Shown: positions 1-11,799 of the stretch, piece by piece
Layout of the letters: each line of letters begins with the position of its first letter
How positions within the stretch are numbered: position 1 is the stretch's first letter
Assembly: GCF_024448715.1 (NCBI RefSeq)
Contig: NZ_JAMOHZ010000001.1
Location: forward strand, 62,001 to 126,000
Direction: 5' to 3'
Source: Stutzerimonas stutzeri
Lineage (GTDB): Bacteria; Pseudomonadota; Gammaproteobacteria; Pseudomonadales; Pseudomonadaceae
DNA length: 64,000 bases
Program-made: the position numbers and the translations under genes
The notes under the pieces: model-generated
Seen by the model: only the letters and a program-made list of their open reading frames with translations
Told to the model about the DNA's origin: nothing
The model's database searches: none

Positions 1-53
1 AATGCTCCATGGGGCGGGCGTCGTAGCGTCTTCACCTGTTTTGTTAGTTTTCT

Positions 54-75
54 GGTGGGCTGAAGCCCACCCTAC
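54..75. repeat. REP-like palindrome (GGTGGGCTGAAGCCCACC family)
   Basis: Self-complementary GGTGGGCTGAAGCCCACC followed by CTAC, just beyond the stop of liuD. A degraded second copy follows at about 90-121 (TAGGGTGGGC...CACCCTAC). The same palindrome recurs near 4.87, 11.80, 15.26-15.48 and 24.44 kb, always between genes, so this is a dispersed family and not a gene-specific terminator. Confidence 0.8.
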
Positions 76-133
76 AAAAGCTGTCTGGCGTAGGGTGGGC
101 AACGCTCTGCTTCACCCTACGGTTCGTTCGGCT

Positions 134-2119
<1,986 letters not shown>

Positions 2120-2152
2120 TGTTGTGGCTCCTGCGTAGCCTTGAGTATGTTT

Positions 2153-2354
2153 CCCCTCACCCTGGCCCTCTCCCCAGAGGGGCGAGGGGATGACGGAGTG
2201 AGGCGGGGTAATGGTGTGGTTTGGCGATTGCTGGCTCGCCTGGATGATGTGGCAAGGCGGATGTCGCGGCCTTCGCCGCGGGCTGGCCTCGTGGTCCAGA
2301 CGCTGCACGAACCAACCCCCTCGCCCCTTTGGGAAGAGGGCTGGGGAGAGGGGG
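2153..2354. repeat. Inverted pair of GC-rich palindromes between liuC and liuD
   Basis: The 259-base gap between liuC and liuD holds CCCTCTCCCCAGAGGGGCGA (around 2167-2186) and, in the opposite orientation, TCGCCCCTTTGGGAAGAGGG (2321-2340) followed by CTGGGGAGAGGGGG. Each half is itself a hairpin. This is a second palindromic family, different from the TGTAGGAGC and GGTGGGCTGAAG families. It sits inside the liu operon and could modulate mRNA stability between genes. Confidence 0.7.
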
Positions 2355-2378
2355 CGGAATTCCAGACGAACCCGGACA

Positions 2379-3176
2379 TCAAGCGTCCCCCAACCAAGCC
2401 GGTTTGCGCTTTTCCAGAAAGGCGTTCAACCCTTCCTGGCCCTCTGGGCTGACGCGGATACGCGCAATGGTGTTTTCGGTGTAGCGGCGCAGGGCAGGGC
2501 TGAGCGAGCCGCTGCTGGCTTCACGCAGCAGATCCTTGCTGGCACGCATGGCCTGTGGGCTGTTGAGCAGAAGGTTGCCGATCCAGCTGTTGAGGCTGTC
2601 GTCCAGCTCGGCCGCGGCATAAGTTTCGGACAGCAGGCCAAGCTCACGCGCCCGCTCGCCGCTGAAACGCTCACCCGTCATGGCATAACGGCGCGTGGCG
2701 CGTTCGCCGATGGCCTTGACTACGAAGGGGCTGATCACCGCCGGCGCCAGGCCGATGCGCACTTCCGAGAGCGACAGCTGCGCGTCGTGAGCGCCGATGG
2801 CCATGTCGCAACAGGCGATCAAACCGACGGCACCGCCGAAGGCTGCGCCTTGCACCACCGCCAGCGTCGGTAATTTGAGGTGGTAGAGGCTGTACATCAG
2901 TTCGGCCAGCTCACGGGCGTCGCCGAGGTTGGCATCGAAATCCAGCTTGGCCGACTGCTGCATCCAGGCGAGGTCGGCGCCCGCCGAGAAATGCTGGCCG
3001 CGACCGCGCAATAACAGGAAGCGCAGGCTTTTGTCCGCCTGTATCTGATCTATGGCGAGCACCAGCTCGCGAATCATCTCGGCGTTAAAGGCATTGTTCT
3101 TTTCCGGGCGGTTGAGCCAGAGCGTGGCGAAGCCGCGCGGGTTTTTGCTCAGTTCGATGGTCTGAAAATCGGTCAT
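2379..3176 (-). CDS. liuC: Methylglutaconyl-CoA hydratase (LiuC)
   Basis: A 265-residue crotonase-fold enzyme expected to hydrate 3-methylglutaconyl-CoA to HMG-CoA in leucine degradation. It shows the crotonase oxyanion-hole segments (HFSAGADLAWMQ and GAAFGGAVGLIACCD) and one acidic catalytic position in LSEVRIGLAPA. The ATG at 3174-3176 is preceded by AGGAGAAGCAG on the coding strand, a better start than the upstream in-frame codon at 3215, which would overlap liuB. Thirty-five bases separate it from liuB. Identity as LiuC and not a generic enoyl-CoA hydratase rests on its place in the liuABCD order. Confidence 0.92.
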   Translation of the reverse strand: MTDFQTIELSKNPRGFATLWLNRPEKNNAFNAEMIRELVLAIDQIQADKSLRFLLLRGRGQHFSAGADLAWMQQSAKLDFDANLGDARELAELMYSLYHLKLPTLAVVQGAAFGGAVGLIACCDMAIGAHDAQLSLSEVRIGLAPAVISPFVVKAIGERATRRYAMTGERFSGERARELGLLSETYAAAELDDSLNSWIGNLLLNSPQAMRASKDLLREASSGSLSPALRRYTENTIARIRVSPEGQEGLNAFLEKRKPAWLGDA

Positions 3177-3211
3177 CTGCTTCTCCTGTAGAAGCCAATC
3201 GCTGGCTGGCT

Positions 3212-4819
3212 TCACATCCGGAATACGCCAAATCGGGTCGGCTCGATCGGCGCGTTGAGGCTGGCCGAGATCGCCAGGCCCAGCACGTCACGCGTCTGTG
3301 CCGGATCAATCACGCCGTCGTCCCACAGCCGTGCACTGGAATAGTAGGGATGCCCCTGGCGCTCGTACTGTTCGAGAATCGGCTGCTTAAGCTCTGCTTC
3401 CGCTTCATCGGAAAAAGACTGCCCGCTGCGCTCGGCCTGTTCGCGCTTGACCTGCACCAGCACGCCAGCGGCCTGCTCGCCGCCCATCACGCCGATGCGC
3501 GCGTTGGGCCACATCCACAGAAAACGCGGGTCGTAGGCGCGACCGCACATGCCGTAGTTGCCCGCACCGAAACTGCCGCCAATGACCACCGTGAACTTCG
3601 GCACCTGAGCGCAGGCCACGGCAGTGACCAGCTTGGCGCCGTGTTTGGCGATGCCACCGGTCTCGTACTTCTGCCCGACCATGAAACCGGTGATGTTTTG
3701 CAGGAACAACAACGGAATGCCGCGCTGGCAGGCCAGTTCGATAAAGTGCGCGCCTTTTTGTGCAGCCTCGGCGAAGAGGATGCCGTTGTTCGCCAGGATC
3801 GCGATCGGGTAGCCATGCAATGTGGCGAAGCCGCAAACCAGCGTGGTGCCGAACAGGGCCTTGAATTCATCGAATTCGCTGCCATCCACCAGTCGCGCGA
3901 TCACTTCGCGTACGTCATAGGGCTGCTTGGATTGCACAGGGATCACGCCGTAGAGCTCGTCCGCGGCATATAGCGGTGCCCGCGGCTGACGAGCCTGCAA
4001 TTGGCCGAGTTTCTGCCAATTGAGGTTAGCCACGCAGCGGCGGGCGATGGCCAGCGCGTGTTCGTCGTTTTCGGCGTAATGGTCGGCAACGCCGGAGGTC
4101 TTGCAGTGCACGTCGGCGCCGCCCAGGTCCTCGGCGGTCACCACTTCACCGGTGGCGGCTTTGACCAGCGGCGGGCCGGCGAGAAAGATGGTCGCCTGGT
4201 TGCGCACCATGATGGTTTCATCCGCCATCGCCGGCACATAGGCCCCGCCGGCAGTGCAGGAGCCCATCACCACGGCCAGCTGCGGGATGCCCATGGCGCT
4301 CATGTTGGCCTGGTTGAAGAAGATGCGGCCAAAGTGCTCGCGGTCGGGGAATACCTCGTCCTGACGCGGCAGGTTGGCGCCGCCGGAATCCACCAGATAA
4401 ATGCATGGCAGACGATTCTGCTGGGCGATGGCCTGGGCGCGCAGGTGCTTTTTCACGCTGAGCGGGTAGTAGCTGCCGCCTTTTACCGTCGCATCGTTGG
4501 CGATGATCATGCATTCGACGCCTTCGACCCGACCAATACCGGCGACCACGCCAGCGGCGGCGACGTCTTCACCGTAGACCTCGTAAGCGGCCAGCGGCGC
4601 AACTTCGAGAAAGGCCGAACCGGAGTCGAGGAGAGCGTTGATGCGGTCACGCACCAGTAGTTTGCCGCGTGCAACATGGCGTTGCTGGGCCTTTTCGCCG
4701 CCGCCTTCGCTGACCTTGCCGAGCAAGGCGCGCAGGTTTTCGACCTGTTCCTGCATCGCGCCGCGGTTGGTCGCGAATTCCGGCGAGCGGGGGTTGATTT
4801 GGGTGTTCAGGATGGCCAT
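3212..4819 (-). CDS. liuB: Methylcrotonyl-CoA carboxylase, carboxyltransferase beta subunit (LiuB)
   Basis: A 535-residue carboxyltransferase that moves CO2 from biotin on LiuD to methylcrotonyl-CoA. It has the two crotonase-like halves of the family: the N-half motif [15 protein letters not shown] with [12 protein letters not shown], and the C-half motif [11 protein letters not shown] with [18 protein letters not shown]. Length and motifs match MCC beta better than propionyl- or acetyl-CoA carboxylase beta. The ATG is preceded by CCGGAGCCGAAC. It is the second gene of the operon, after liuA and a 127-base palindrome-bearing gap. Confidence 0.95.
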   Translation of the reverse strand: MAILNTQINPRSPEFATNRGAMQEQVENLRALLGKVSEGGGEKAQQRHVARGKLLVRDRINALLDSGSAFLEVAPLAAYEVYGEDVAAAGVVAGIGRVEGVECMIIANDATVKGGSYYPLSVKKHLRAQAIAQQNRLPCIYLVDSGGANLPRQDEVFPDREHFGRIFFNQANMSAMGIPQLAVVMGSCTAGGAYVPAMADETIMVRNQATIFLAGPPLVKAATGEVVTAEDLGGADVHCKTSGVADHYAENDEHALAIARRCVANLNWQKLGQLQARQPRAPLYAADELYGVIPVQSKQPYDVREVIARLVDGSEFDEFKALFGTTLVCGFATLHGYPIAILANNGILFAEAAQKGAHFIELACQRGIPLLFLQNITGFMVGQKYETGGIAKHGAKLVTAVACAQVPKFTVVIGGSFGAGNYGMCGRAYDPRFLWMWPNARIGVMGGEQAAGVLVQVKREQAERSGQSFSDEAEAELKQPILEQYERQGHPYYSSARLWDDGVIDPAQTRDVLGLAISASLNAPIEPTRFGVFRM

Positions 4820-4860
4820 GTTCGGCTCCGGTTCAATCCGTGGGGGGATGCGCTCGGTCC

Positions 4861-4918
4861 CGTAGGGTGGGCTTTAGCCCACCGTTTTCGGACGGAGGTG
4901 GGCTGAAGCCCACCCTAC
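4861..4918. repeat. Inverted pair of GGTGGGCTGAAGCCCACC-type palindromes between liuA and liuB
   Basis: GTAGGGTGGGCTTTAGCCCA at 4862-4881 is followed after about 15 bases by GGTGGGCTGAAGCCCACCCT (4897-4916) and AC. Each is a hairpin and the two are also inverted relative to each other, giving the classic two-REP arrangement in an operon gap. Confidence 0.82.
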
Positions 4919-4946
4919 CGCGCCTCATCTCAACGCCTGCTTCGCC

Positions 4947-6110
4947 TTATTTACTTTCGTTAAACAACTCGCGGCCAATCAGCATGCGGCGGATCTCGCT
5001 GGTGCCGGCGCCGATCTCGTAGAGCTTGGCGTCGCGCAGCAACCGGCCGGTCGGGAATTCATTGATGTAGCCGTTGCCGCCGAGAATTTGGATCGCCTGG
5101 AGTGCCATCTGCGTGGCCGCTTCGGCGGTGTAGAGGATGACGCCGGCGGCGTCCTTGCGGGTGGTTTCGCCGCGGTCGCACGCCTGCGCCACGGTGTAAA
5201 GATAGGCACGGCTGGCGTTGAGCTGGGTGTACATGTCGGCGACCTTGCCCTGGATGAACTGGAACTCGCCGATGCTCTGGCCGAACTGCTTGCGGTCGTG
5301 GATGTAGGGCACCACCACGTCGAGGCAGGCCTGCATGATCCCGACCGGGCCGCCGGCGAGCACCACGCGCTCATAGTCCAGGCCGCTCATCAGCACCTTG
5401 ACGCCGCCGTTCTCGACACCCAGCACGTTCTCTTCCGGCACCTCGACGTCATCGAAGAACAGCTCGCAGGTGTTGGAGCCGCGCATGCCGAGCTTGTCGA
5501 ACTTGTTGCCGCGCGAGAAACCTTTCCAGTCGCGCTCGACGATGAAGGCGGTGATGCCGTGCGCGCCTTTGTCCAGATCGGTCTTGGCGTAGATCACGTA
5601 GGTGTTGGCGTCCGGGCCGTTGGTAATCCAGGTCTTGCTGCCGTTCAGCACGAAGTGGTCGCCCTTGCGATCGGCGCGCAGCTTCATCGAAACCACATCG
5701 GAGCCGGCGTTCGGCTCGCTCATCGCCAGCGCGCCGATGTGTTCGCCGGAAACCAACTTGGGCAGGTATTTCGCCTTCTGCTCCGGCGTGCCGTTGCGGT
5801 TGATCTGGTTGACGCAGAGGTTGGAGTGCGCGCCATAGGACAGCCCCACCGAGGCCGAACCACGGCTGATTTCCTCGAGCGCGATGACGTGTGCCAGGTA
5901 GCCCATGCCGGCGCCGCCATATTCCTCGTCTATGGTGATACCGAGCAGGCCCAAGTCGCCGAACTTGCGCCACATGTCGCTGGGGAACAGGTTGTCGCGG
6001 TCGATGGACTCGGCGCGGGGCGCCAGTTCACCGGCAACGAAGCTGCGTACCTGATCGCGCAGCATGTCGACGGTTTCGCCGAGAGCAAAGTTGAGGCCGG
6101 AGTAGTTCAT
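4947..6110 (-). CDS. liuA: Isovaleryl-CoA dehydrogenase (LiuA)
   Basis: A 387-residue FAD-dependent acyl-CoA dehydrogenase that oxidises isovaleryl-CoA to 3-methylcrotonyl-CoA. The family motifs [11 protein letters not shown] and [20 protein letters not shown] are present. It has the isovaleryl-type arrangement of the catalytic base: a Glu in [11 protein letters not shown] (E247, equivalent to the IVD-specific glutamate), while the usual C-terminal YEGTSE site reads [12 protein letters not shown] without the base. This makes the assignment firm beyond context. It is the first gene of the operon; the 234-base divergent region upstream holds a 14-base LiuR-like palindrome. Confidence 0.95.
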   Translation of the reverse strand: MNYSGLNFALGETVDMLRDQVRSFVAGELAPRAESIDRDNLFPSDMWRKFGDLGLLGITIDEEYGGAGMGYLAHVIALEEISRGSASVGLSYGAHSNLCVNQINRNGTPEQKAKYLPKLVSGEHIGALAMSEPNAGSDVVSMKLRADRKGDHFVLNGSKTWITNGPDANTYVIYAKTDLDKGAHGITAFIVERDWKGFSRGNKFDKLGMRGSNTCELFFDDVEVPEENVLGVENGGVKVLMSGLDYERVVLAGGPVGIMQACLDVVVPYIHDRKQFGQSIGEFQFIQGKVADMYTQLNASRAYLYTVAQACDRGETTRKDAAGVILYTAEAATQMALQAIQILGGNGYINEFPTGRLLRDAKLYEIGAGTSEIRRMLIGRELFNESK

Positions 6111-6252
6111 GTGCCACCTGTCTTGTAATTGTTCTGATTCGACTACTGGACGCCGGAAAACGTTGATTCCAATTGCGGTCCAGCCTGTTGTTTGTCGCGT
6201 TCCAGCACCGGCTTTAGGCGTCGGGGCGCGATGGGTTGTTGCGTTGTTACCT

Positions 6253-6266
6253 TTACGTTAACGTAA
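6253..6266. promoter_or_regulatory. Probable LiuR operator
   Basis: TTACGTTAACGTAA is a perfect 14-base palindrome between the divergent liuA and acyl-CoA synthetase genes. It resembles the ACGT-(T/A)2-ACGT box known for LiuR, the MerR-family regulator of leucine/isovalerate genes. It lies about 140 bases from liuA and 80 from the synthetase, so it could control both. No liuR gene is present in the window. Confidence 0.65.
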
Positions 6267-6344
6267 TCATGCCCGGAATGGCTGTCAACTCCAGCACGAC
6301 GGGCGCCAAAGCCTCATAAAAAACATAAGACTGAGGAATTCGAC

Positions 6345-8021
6345 ATGAGTCTTCCGAGCTACACCTGCGGACCGCAGACTAAACCCTTGTTGGCCATGAC
6401 CATCGGCGCAGCGTTCGACCGGGCAGTCGAGCGTTTCCCCGACCGTGAGGCCCTGGTCGTGCGCCATCAGAATCTGCGCTACACCTGGGCGCAGCTGGCC
6501 GAGGAAGTGGACCGCTGCGCACGGGGCTTGTTGGCGCTCGGCCTCAAACCTGGCGAGCGGGTGGGCATCTGGTCGCCGAACAATGCGCAATGGTGTATCG
6601 CGCAGTTCGCGACCGCCAAGGCTGGCGTGGTGCTGGTGAACATCAACCCTGCCTATCGCCTGAACGAACTCGAATACGCGCTCAAGCAGTCTGGCTGCCG
6701 CTGGCTGATCTGCGCCGATGCCTTCAAGACTTCCGACTATCACGCGATGCTTCATGAGTTGCTGCCGGAGCTGGAACGCTCGGCCGTGGGAACCCTGCAA
6801 AGCCACTTGCTGCCGGAGCTTCGCGGCGTGATCAGCCTGTGCGACAAACCGGTGGATGGCATGCTGCTGTGGAAAGGCCTGATGGACATAGCCGAGCGAG
6901 TCGGCCCCGAACAGCTTCGCCAGTGCGGCGAGCAACTGCAGTTCGATGACCCCATCAACATTCAGTACACCTCGGGCACCACGGGCTTCCCCAAGGGCGC
7001 CACCCTCAGTCACTACAACATCCTCAACAACGGCTACATGGTCGGCGAAAGCCTGAAGCTCACCGAGCACGACCGGCTGGTGATCCCGGTGCCGCTGTAT
7101 CACTGCTTCGGCATGGTCATGGGCAACCTCGGCTGCGTGACCCACGGCACCACGATGATTTACCCGAGCGCCGCCTTCGAACCACTCGCCGCGCTGCAGG
7201 CCGCCGCCGAAGAAAAAGCCACGGGCATGTACGGCGTGCCGACGATGTTCATCGCCATGCTCGACCATCCGGAGCGCCAATCGCTGGATCTGAGCAACCT
7301 GCGCACGGGCATCATGGCTGGTTCCACTTGCCCGATTGAAGTGATGAAGCGGGTGATCGACGACATGCACCTGGCCGAGATGCAGATCGCCTACGGCATG
7401 ACCGAAACAAGCCCGGTCTCCACCCAGACCGGCCCGGATGATGATCTGGATCGTCGCGTAACCAGCGTCGGCCGCACCCAGCCGCACCTGGAGAGCAAGG
7501 TGGTCGACGAGCACAACCGCATCGTCCCGCGCGGGCAGATTGGTGAACTCTGTACCCGTGGCTACAGCGTGATGCTGGGCTACTGGAACAACCCCGAAGC
7601 GACGGCTGGCGCCATTGATGGCGCGCGCTGGATGCACACCGGCGACCTGGCGATCATGGACGACGAGGGCTATCTCAAGATCGTCGGACGCAACAAGGAC
7701 ATGATCATTCGTGGCGGCGAAAACGTGTATCCGCGCGAGGTCGAGGAGTTTCTGTTCACCCATCCCGGGGTGGCAGATGTGCAGGTGATTGGGGTGCCGG
7801 ACAAGACTTACGGCGAGGAAATCGTCGCCTGGGTCAAGCTGCATCCGGGGCATGAGGTCAGCGCCGATGACCTGTGTGACTTCTGCAAGGGGCGGATCGC
7901 GCACTTCAAGGCACCGCGGCATATCAAGTTCGTCGATGACTTCCCCATGACCATCAGCGGCAAGGTGCAGAAATTCCGTATGCGGGAAGTGAGCATCGCT
8001 GACCTCGGCCTCGGTGAATGA
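6345..8021 (+). CDS. Acyl-CoA synthetase (AMP-forming), liu-associated
   Basis: A 558-residue ANL-superfamily enzyme that would activate a carboxylic acid to its CoA thioester via an acyl-adenylate. It carries the AMP-binding loop [15 protein letters not shown], the YGMTETSP motif, the HTGDLA hinge region and the C-terminal catalytic lysine context [20 protein letters not shown] precedes the ATG. Placement divergent from liuA and sharing a LiuR-like palindrome is the arrangement I recall next to P. putida ivd. The substrate is inferred to be a branched short/medium-chain acid such as isovalerate; a generic fatty-acid ligase cannot be excluded. Confidence 0.85.
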   Translation: MSLPSYTCGPQTKPLLAMTIGAAFDRAVERFPDREALVVRHQNLRYTWAQLAEEVDRCARGLLALGLKPGERVGIWSPNNAQWCIAQFATAKAGVVLVNINPAYRLNELEYALKQSGCRWLICADAFKTSDYHAMLHELLPELERSAVGTLQSHLLPELRGVISLCDKPVDGMLLWKGLMDIAERVGPEQLRQCGEQLQFDDPINIQYTSGTTGFPKGATLSHYNILNNGYMVGESLKLTEHDRLVIPVPLYHCFGMVMGNLGCVTHGTTMIYPSAAFEPLAALQAAAEEKATGMYGVPTMFIAMLDHPERQSLDLSNLRTGIMAGSTCPIEVMKRVIDDMHLAEMQIAYGMTETSPVSTQTGPDDDLDRRVTSVGRTQPHLESKVVDEHNRIVPRGQIGELCTRGYSVMLGYWNNPEATAGAIDGARWMHTGDLAIMDDEGYLKIVGRNKDMIIRGGENVYPREVEEFLFTHPGVADVQVIGVPDKTYGEEIVAWVKLHPGHEVSADDLCDFCKGRIAHFKAPRHIKFVDDFPMTISGKVQKFRMREVSIADLGLGE

Positions 8022-8080
8022 AGAACGGCATCGGGCCGGTTCGAACCGGTACCGCACTTTTGAGCGATACGGAGTCCGCA

Positions 8081-8665
8081 ATGACACAGCCCATCAGTCG
8101 TTTCCCCTTGATAGACGATCTCGCTTCGCTGCCTGATGACATACGCGAACGCATTCTGGCGGTACAGGAAAAAGCAGGTTTCGTGCCCAACGTGTTCCTG
8201 ATGTTGGCTCATCGGCCCGATGAGTTTCGGGCGTTTTTCAGCTACCACGATGCGCTCATGGAACGAGAGTCCGACAGCCTGACCAAGGCCGAGAAGGAGA
8301 TGATCGTCGTGGCGGTCAGCGCCGATCACGGTTGTTTGTACTGCGTCGTCGCCCATGGTGCGATTCTGCGAATCCTCGCAAAGGACCCGCTGATCGCCGA
8401 TCAGATCGCGGTCAACTATCGCACTGCGCCGATCAGCGAACGTCAGCGGGTCATGCTTGATTTCGCCTTGCATTTGTCTGCCCAGCGCGGCGTGCTGGAT
8501 GACGCAGGGCAGGCGCGGCTGGAGGCAGTCGGCTTCTCGCTTGGCGACATCTGGGACATCGGCGCGATTGCCGCGCTGTTCGGTCTTTCCAATCGTCTGG
8601 TGTCGATGGCGCGGACGCCGCCGAACGACGAGTTCTATTTGCTGGGCCGCCTGCCCAAGGCCTAG
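8081..8665 (+). CDS. AhpD-like / peroxidase-related carboxymuconolactone decarboxylase family protein
   Basis: A 194-residue protein with the AhpD-like redox motif CLYCVVAHGA (two Cys two residues apart, then His) in the middle of an all-helical domain. This fits an alkylhydroperoxidase-type thiol redox function, with substrate unknown. The ATG at 8081 has GGAG seven bases upstream. The in-frame start at 8018 would overlap the synthetase and lacks a ribosome-binding site. Sixty bases separate it from the upstream synthetase, so co-transcription is likely. Confidence 0.85.
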   Translation: MTQPISRFPLIDDLASLPDDIRERILAVQEKAGFVPNVFLMLAHRPDEFRAFFSYHDALMERESDSLTKAEKEMIVVAVSADHGCLYCVVAHGAILRILAKDPLIADQIAVNYRTAPISERQRVMLDFALHLSAQRGVLDDAGQARLEAVGFSLGDIWDIGAIAALFGLSNRLVSMARTPPNDEFYLLGRLPKA

Positions 8666-8919
8666 CGTGCCGCCTGGCTGCAAAAGCAAGGAAGTCGCAC
8701 ACCAAGGAAGCCAATGTGCTCACGCGCCACCTCGGCAGCTTGAGCGCATGGCGACACCTGGCTTTACCTGCATTCTGGTGGGTGGCAATGCGTTGTAGAC
8801 CAATAATCAAGATGAGCGTACTGGCAGGTTCGTTATGACTACGACTCTGCGACTACGGTATTCCAAGGTAGAGACGATGAATGCGATGAGCTATGTCCGA
8901 CCGCCTCGCCGGAACATCC

Positions 8920-9696
8920 TCAGGCGTTCTGCCATTTAGCGTTGCGTTTCTCCAGAAAGGCATTAACGCCTTCCTTCTGGTCCAGGGTATCGAACAGCTC
9001 GACGAACAGGTCGCGCTCGCCAGCCCAGCCTTCTGCATGGCTACCGCTGCGGGCATTCATCACCAAGCGCTTGCAACGGCTGACGGAAGAGGGGCTTTGT
9101 GCATTGACGCCTTCGGCTAGCTTAAGCGCAGCTTCCAGAGATTGGCCGCGCGGCACCACTTCCTCGACAAGGCCGATCTTCTCGGCGCGCTGTGCATTGA
9201 CGCGCTCGCCGCAGAGGATCATCCGCTTGGCCCAGCCTTCGCCCACCAGCCATGGCAGGTTCTGGGTGCCGCCTGCACAGGGCAGCAGGCCGACGCTGGC
9301 TTCCGGCAGCGCCATTTGCGCCTGCTCTTCGGCGATACGGATATCACACGCCAGCGCACATTCCAGGCCGCCACCCATGGCGTAGCCGTTAATAGCAGCA
9401 ATGGACACACCGCGGAAATGGCTCAGCGCATCAAAGGCGCGGCCGAAAAACTCAGCAACTTCGCGGGCCGCAACCTTGTCGCCATCGGCGAACTGCTTGA
9501 GATCGGCGCCAGCTGAGAAAAACTTCTCGCCCTGACCGGTAATGACCAGCGCGTAAACGTCCGGATTGTCGTTGAGCTGGTCGATCATCTGTTCCAGTGC
9601 TCCCAGGGATTCGCGGTCCCAGGTATTGGCCGGCGGATTGGCGATGGTCAGCAGAGCGGTATGGCCACGCATTTCGAGCTGGATCTTCTGGCTCAT
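8920..9696 (-). CDS. Enoyl-CoA hydratase/isomerase family protein
   Basis: A 258-residue crotonase. It has the oxyanion-hole segments KFFSAGADLKQFADG and NGYAMGGGLECALACD and the acidic position in LPEASVGLLPCAGG. The ATG at 9694-9696 is preceded by AAGAAGGAATCGAC; longer in-frame starts run into non-coding DNA. It lies divergent from a LysR regulator and close to a 3-hydroxyacyl-CoA dehydrogenase, thiolase and acyl-CoA dehydrogenase. The likely role is hydration of tiglyl-CoA or a similar 2-methyl-branched enoyl-CoA in isoleucine breakdown. That is inference from context. Confidence 0.87.
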   Translation of the reverse strand: MSQKIQLEMRGHTALLTIANPPANTWDRESLGALEQMIDQLNDNPDVYALVITGQGEKFFSAGADLKQFADGDKVAAREVAEFFGRAFDALSHFRGVSIAAINGYAMGGGLECALACDIRIAEEQAQMALPEASVGLLPCAGGTQNLPWLVGEGWAKRMILCGERVNAQRAEKIGLVEEVVPRGQSLEAALKLAEGVNAQSPSSVSRCKRLVMNARSGSHAEGWAGERDLFVELFDTLDQKEGVNAFLEKRNAKWQNA

Positions 9697-9708
9697 GTCG
9701 ATTCCTTC

Positions 9709-9716
9709 TTCTTGTT
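9709..9716 (-). promoter_or_regulatory. Hfq/Crc-type CA motif before enoyl-CoA hydratase
   Basis: On the mRNA strand AACAAGAA fits the AANAANAA catabolite motif and runs into the ribosome-binding site AAGAAGGAA, so a bound Hfq/Crc complex would block initiation. Confidence 0.55.
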
Positions 9717-9875
9717 GAACTGATTGCGAATGTAGTGAGGCGAAACAGGGCTCGATGAACGAGCCTAGCAGCGTAAAAATAGTAAACCCATGGTGCGAAA
9801 TGCAGAGGTATTCTGTGTTTTTGCACAGCGATCCGCGGGCGGGCGTACTGAAGCTCAACGGATCTGGAGTTTGCA

Positions 9876-10766
9876 GTGGATTGGGATAACCTGCGTTTTT
9901 TTCTCGAACTGTCCCGTGCGGGCAAGCTGACCGTTGCGGCGCGGCGTCTGGGCGTCGATCACACGACTGTTGCACGACGCGTCCAGGCGTTGGAAAAGAC
10001 GCTGGATCGCCAGTTGTTCATCCGCGCCAAAGCGGGCTATCGCCTGTCCGAGGCGGGGCGTGAACTGCTCGCCCAGGCCGAGGCCATGGAAAGCGCGATT
10101 ACCTCCATCGAGCAGCCGAGCCTCACCGCTGACAAACTTTCAGGCCAGGTGCGTATCGGCGCCACCGAAGGCTACGGCACGGTAATGCTGGCCGGTCAGT
10201 TGGCCAGCCTGACGCGAGACTATCCGCATTTGGGTGTGGACTTGCTCGCGGTGCCGCGTTCGGTGCGGCTGGCGCGTCACGAAGCGGATATCGTCGTCAC
10301 CCTGGAGCGCCCCGAGCGCGGTCCCTATGTGATCACCAAGCTGACCGACTACGTACTGCGGCTCTATGCTTCGGAAGCCTACTTGGCGGCGCATTCACCG
10401 ATTCGCAGCCGCGAAGATCTGAGCGGCCATGTATTTGTCAGCTATATCGAGGACCTGCTCTATAGCAAGGAGCTGAACTTTCTCGATGAAATCATGCGGC
10501 CGCGCCAGCACTCGCTACGCAGCACAAGCATTCTTGCGCAACAGGAAGCCGTCGCGGCGGGCGCCGGGCTGGCGATATTACCGGCGTTCGCGGCGCGCAA
10601 GGAGCCCTTGCTCAGAGAAGTGCTGGTAGACGAAATCGAATTCACCCGCACCTTCTGGATGCTGATGCCGGTGGAAAACAAGGATTTGGCGCGCATGCGC
10701 GTGTGCTGGGATTTTCTGCGTGATGTGGCTGCCACCAGCCACGACGTGATGATGGGGCGCGTATGA
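9876..10766 (+). CDS. LysR-family transcriptional regulator
   Basis: A 296-residue regulator. The N-terminal helix-turn-helix is clear (LRFFLELSRAGKLTVAARRL, then VDHTTVARRVQALE), followed by a LysR substrate-binding domain from about residue 90. It overlaps the next gene, an AraC-type regulator, by four bases (ATGA), so the two are translationally coupled. It lies divergent from the enoyl-CoA hydratase. Control of the neighbouring branched acyl-CoA genes is inferred from position; the effector is unknown. Confidence 0.9.
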   Translation: MDWDNLRFFLELSRAGKLTVAARRLGVDHTTVARRVQALEKTLDRQLFIRAKAGYRLSEAGRELLAQAEAMESAITSIEQPSLTADKLSGQVRIGATEGYGTVMLAGQLASLTRDYPHLGVDLLAVPRSVRLARHEADIVVTLERPERGPYVITKLTDYVLRLYASEAYLAAHSPIRSREDLSGHVFVSYIEDLLYSKELNFLDEIMRPRQHSLRSTSILAQQEAVAAGAGLAILPAFAARKEPLLREVLVDEIEFTRTFWMLMPVENKDLARMRVCWDFLRDVAATSHDVMMGRV

Positions 10767-11785
10767 CTCGCGAGGGCAAGGGCACCATTTCCGTGCGATT
10801 GGTGGAGGAGGCATTGCTGGCCATGACCTCGCCCTCGCTGCCACCCGAGCAACTGCTGCGCCAGCTTGGGCTGACCGCTCTCGATCTCGCCGAGACCGAG
10901 GCGCGTATCGATGTGGCCGAATACAGCAAGCTCTGGCGTCGACTGGCTCGGCGCTTCGATGACGAATTCTTCGGTATGGATGCACGGCGGATGCGCGCGG
11001 GCAGCTTCGCCTTCGTCTCTCGAGCGGCCCTGGCACAGCCGACGCTGGACAGCGCGATGCGGCTGGCACTGGATTTCTTCGGGCTGACTTTTGAGCATTT
11101 CCGCGGCGAGCTGCACCGTAGCGAGAGCCTGGCCGAGGTCGTTTTGCTGGAACGCACGGATGCACGGCCGCTTCGGGCTTTCACTTATTTCACGTTCTGG
11201 ATGTTGGTGCATGGCCTGGCGTGCTGGTTGATCGGCCGGCGCATCCCTCTAATGGCTATGGAGCTGCGCTGCGACGAACCAGCCTATACCTATGACTACC
11301 GGGTAATGTTCTCCGATAACCTGCGCTTCGCCCGGCCCAGCACGCGGATTATCTTCGCTGCCGAGGTGCTCGACCTGCCGGTACGGCGTAGCGAGCAGGA
11401 GCTACACGACTTTCTGGCTCATGCGCCAGCCAACATCCTGGTCAGATATCGCGACACCACCAGCCTTGCCAGCCGCATCAAGGCGCAGCTGCGCCAGTTA
11501 CCACCGGAACAATGGCCGACCAGCGAACAGCTCGCGCAGACACTATGCGTCTCGCCCTCGACGCTGCGTCGGCGCCTGGCCGAAGCCGGGCAGCCATACC
11601 AGGCGATCAAGGATCAGGTGCGCCAGGAGATGGCCACGCTGTGGCTCGCAGACGCTGCGATCACTTACGCCGAAATCGCCGAGCGTCTCGGTTTTGCCGA
11701 TGTCAGCTCGTTCTACAAGGCGTTCCGCAAGTGGACCGGGACCAATCCGGGTCAGTACCGCGGATTGATTCTCGGCGGAAACTAG
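10763..11785 (+). CDS. AraC-family transcriptional regulator (OruR-type)
   Basis: A 340-residue regulator. The N-terminal two-thirds resembles the Arabinose_bd-type domain of OruR-like AraC proteins (for example FGLTFEHFRGEL and FTYFTFWMLVHGLACWLIGRR). The C-terminal 100 residues form the double helix-turn-helix with SPSTLRRRLAEAGQPYQAIK and the signature EIAERLGFADVSSFYKAFRKWTG. It is coupled to the LysR gene by overlap and points toward the dehydrogenase-thiolase operon that starts about 250 bases downstream. It probably activates that operon; the effector is unknown. Confidence 0.9.
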   Translation: MTREGKGTISVRLVEEALLAMTSPSLPPEQLLRQLGLTALDLAETEARIDVAEYSKLWRRLARRFDDEFFGMDARRMRAGSFAFVSRAALAQPTLDSAMRLALDFFGLTFEHFRGELHRSESLAEVVLLERTDARPLRAFTYFTFWMLVHGLACWLIGRRIPLMAMELRCDEPAYTYDYRVMFSDNLRFARPSTRIIFAAEVLDLPVRRSEQELHDFLAHAPANILVRYRDTTSLASRIKAQLRQLPPEQWPTSEQLAQTLCVSPSTLRRRLAEAGQPYQAIKDQVRQEMATLWLADAAITYAEIAERLGFADVSSFYKAFRKWTGTNPGQYRGLILGGN

Positions 11786-11799
11786 GGGCGCTCCATTGC

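Noticed and set aside
2120..2308. N-terminal extension of liuD to 2308
   Set aside because: It would be encoded by the palindromic repeats of the liuC-liuD gap, and biotin carboxylase domains start at the MITTLLVANRG position.
6285..8087. 600-codon open frame antisense to the acyl-CoA synthetase
   Set aside because: Shadow of a high-GC gene; the translation is His/Ala-rich with no domain, while the plus strand encodes all ANL-family motifs.
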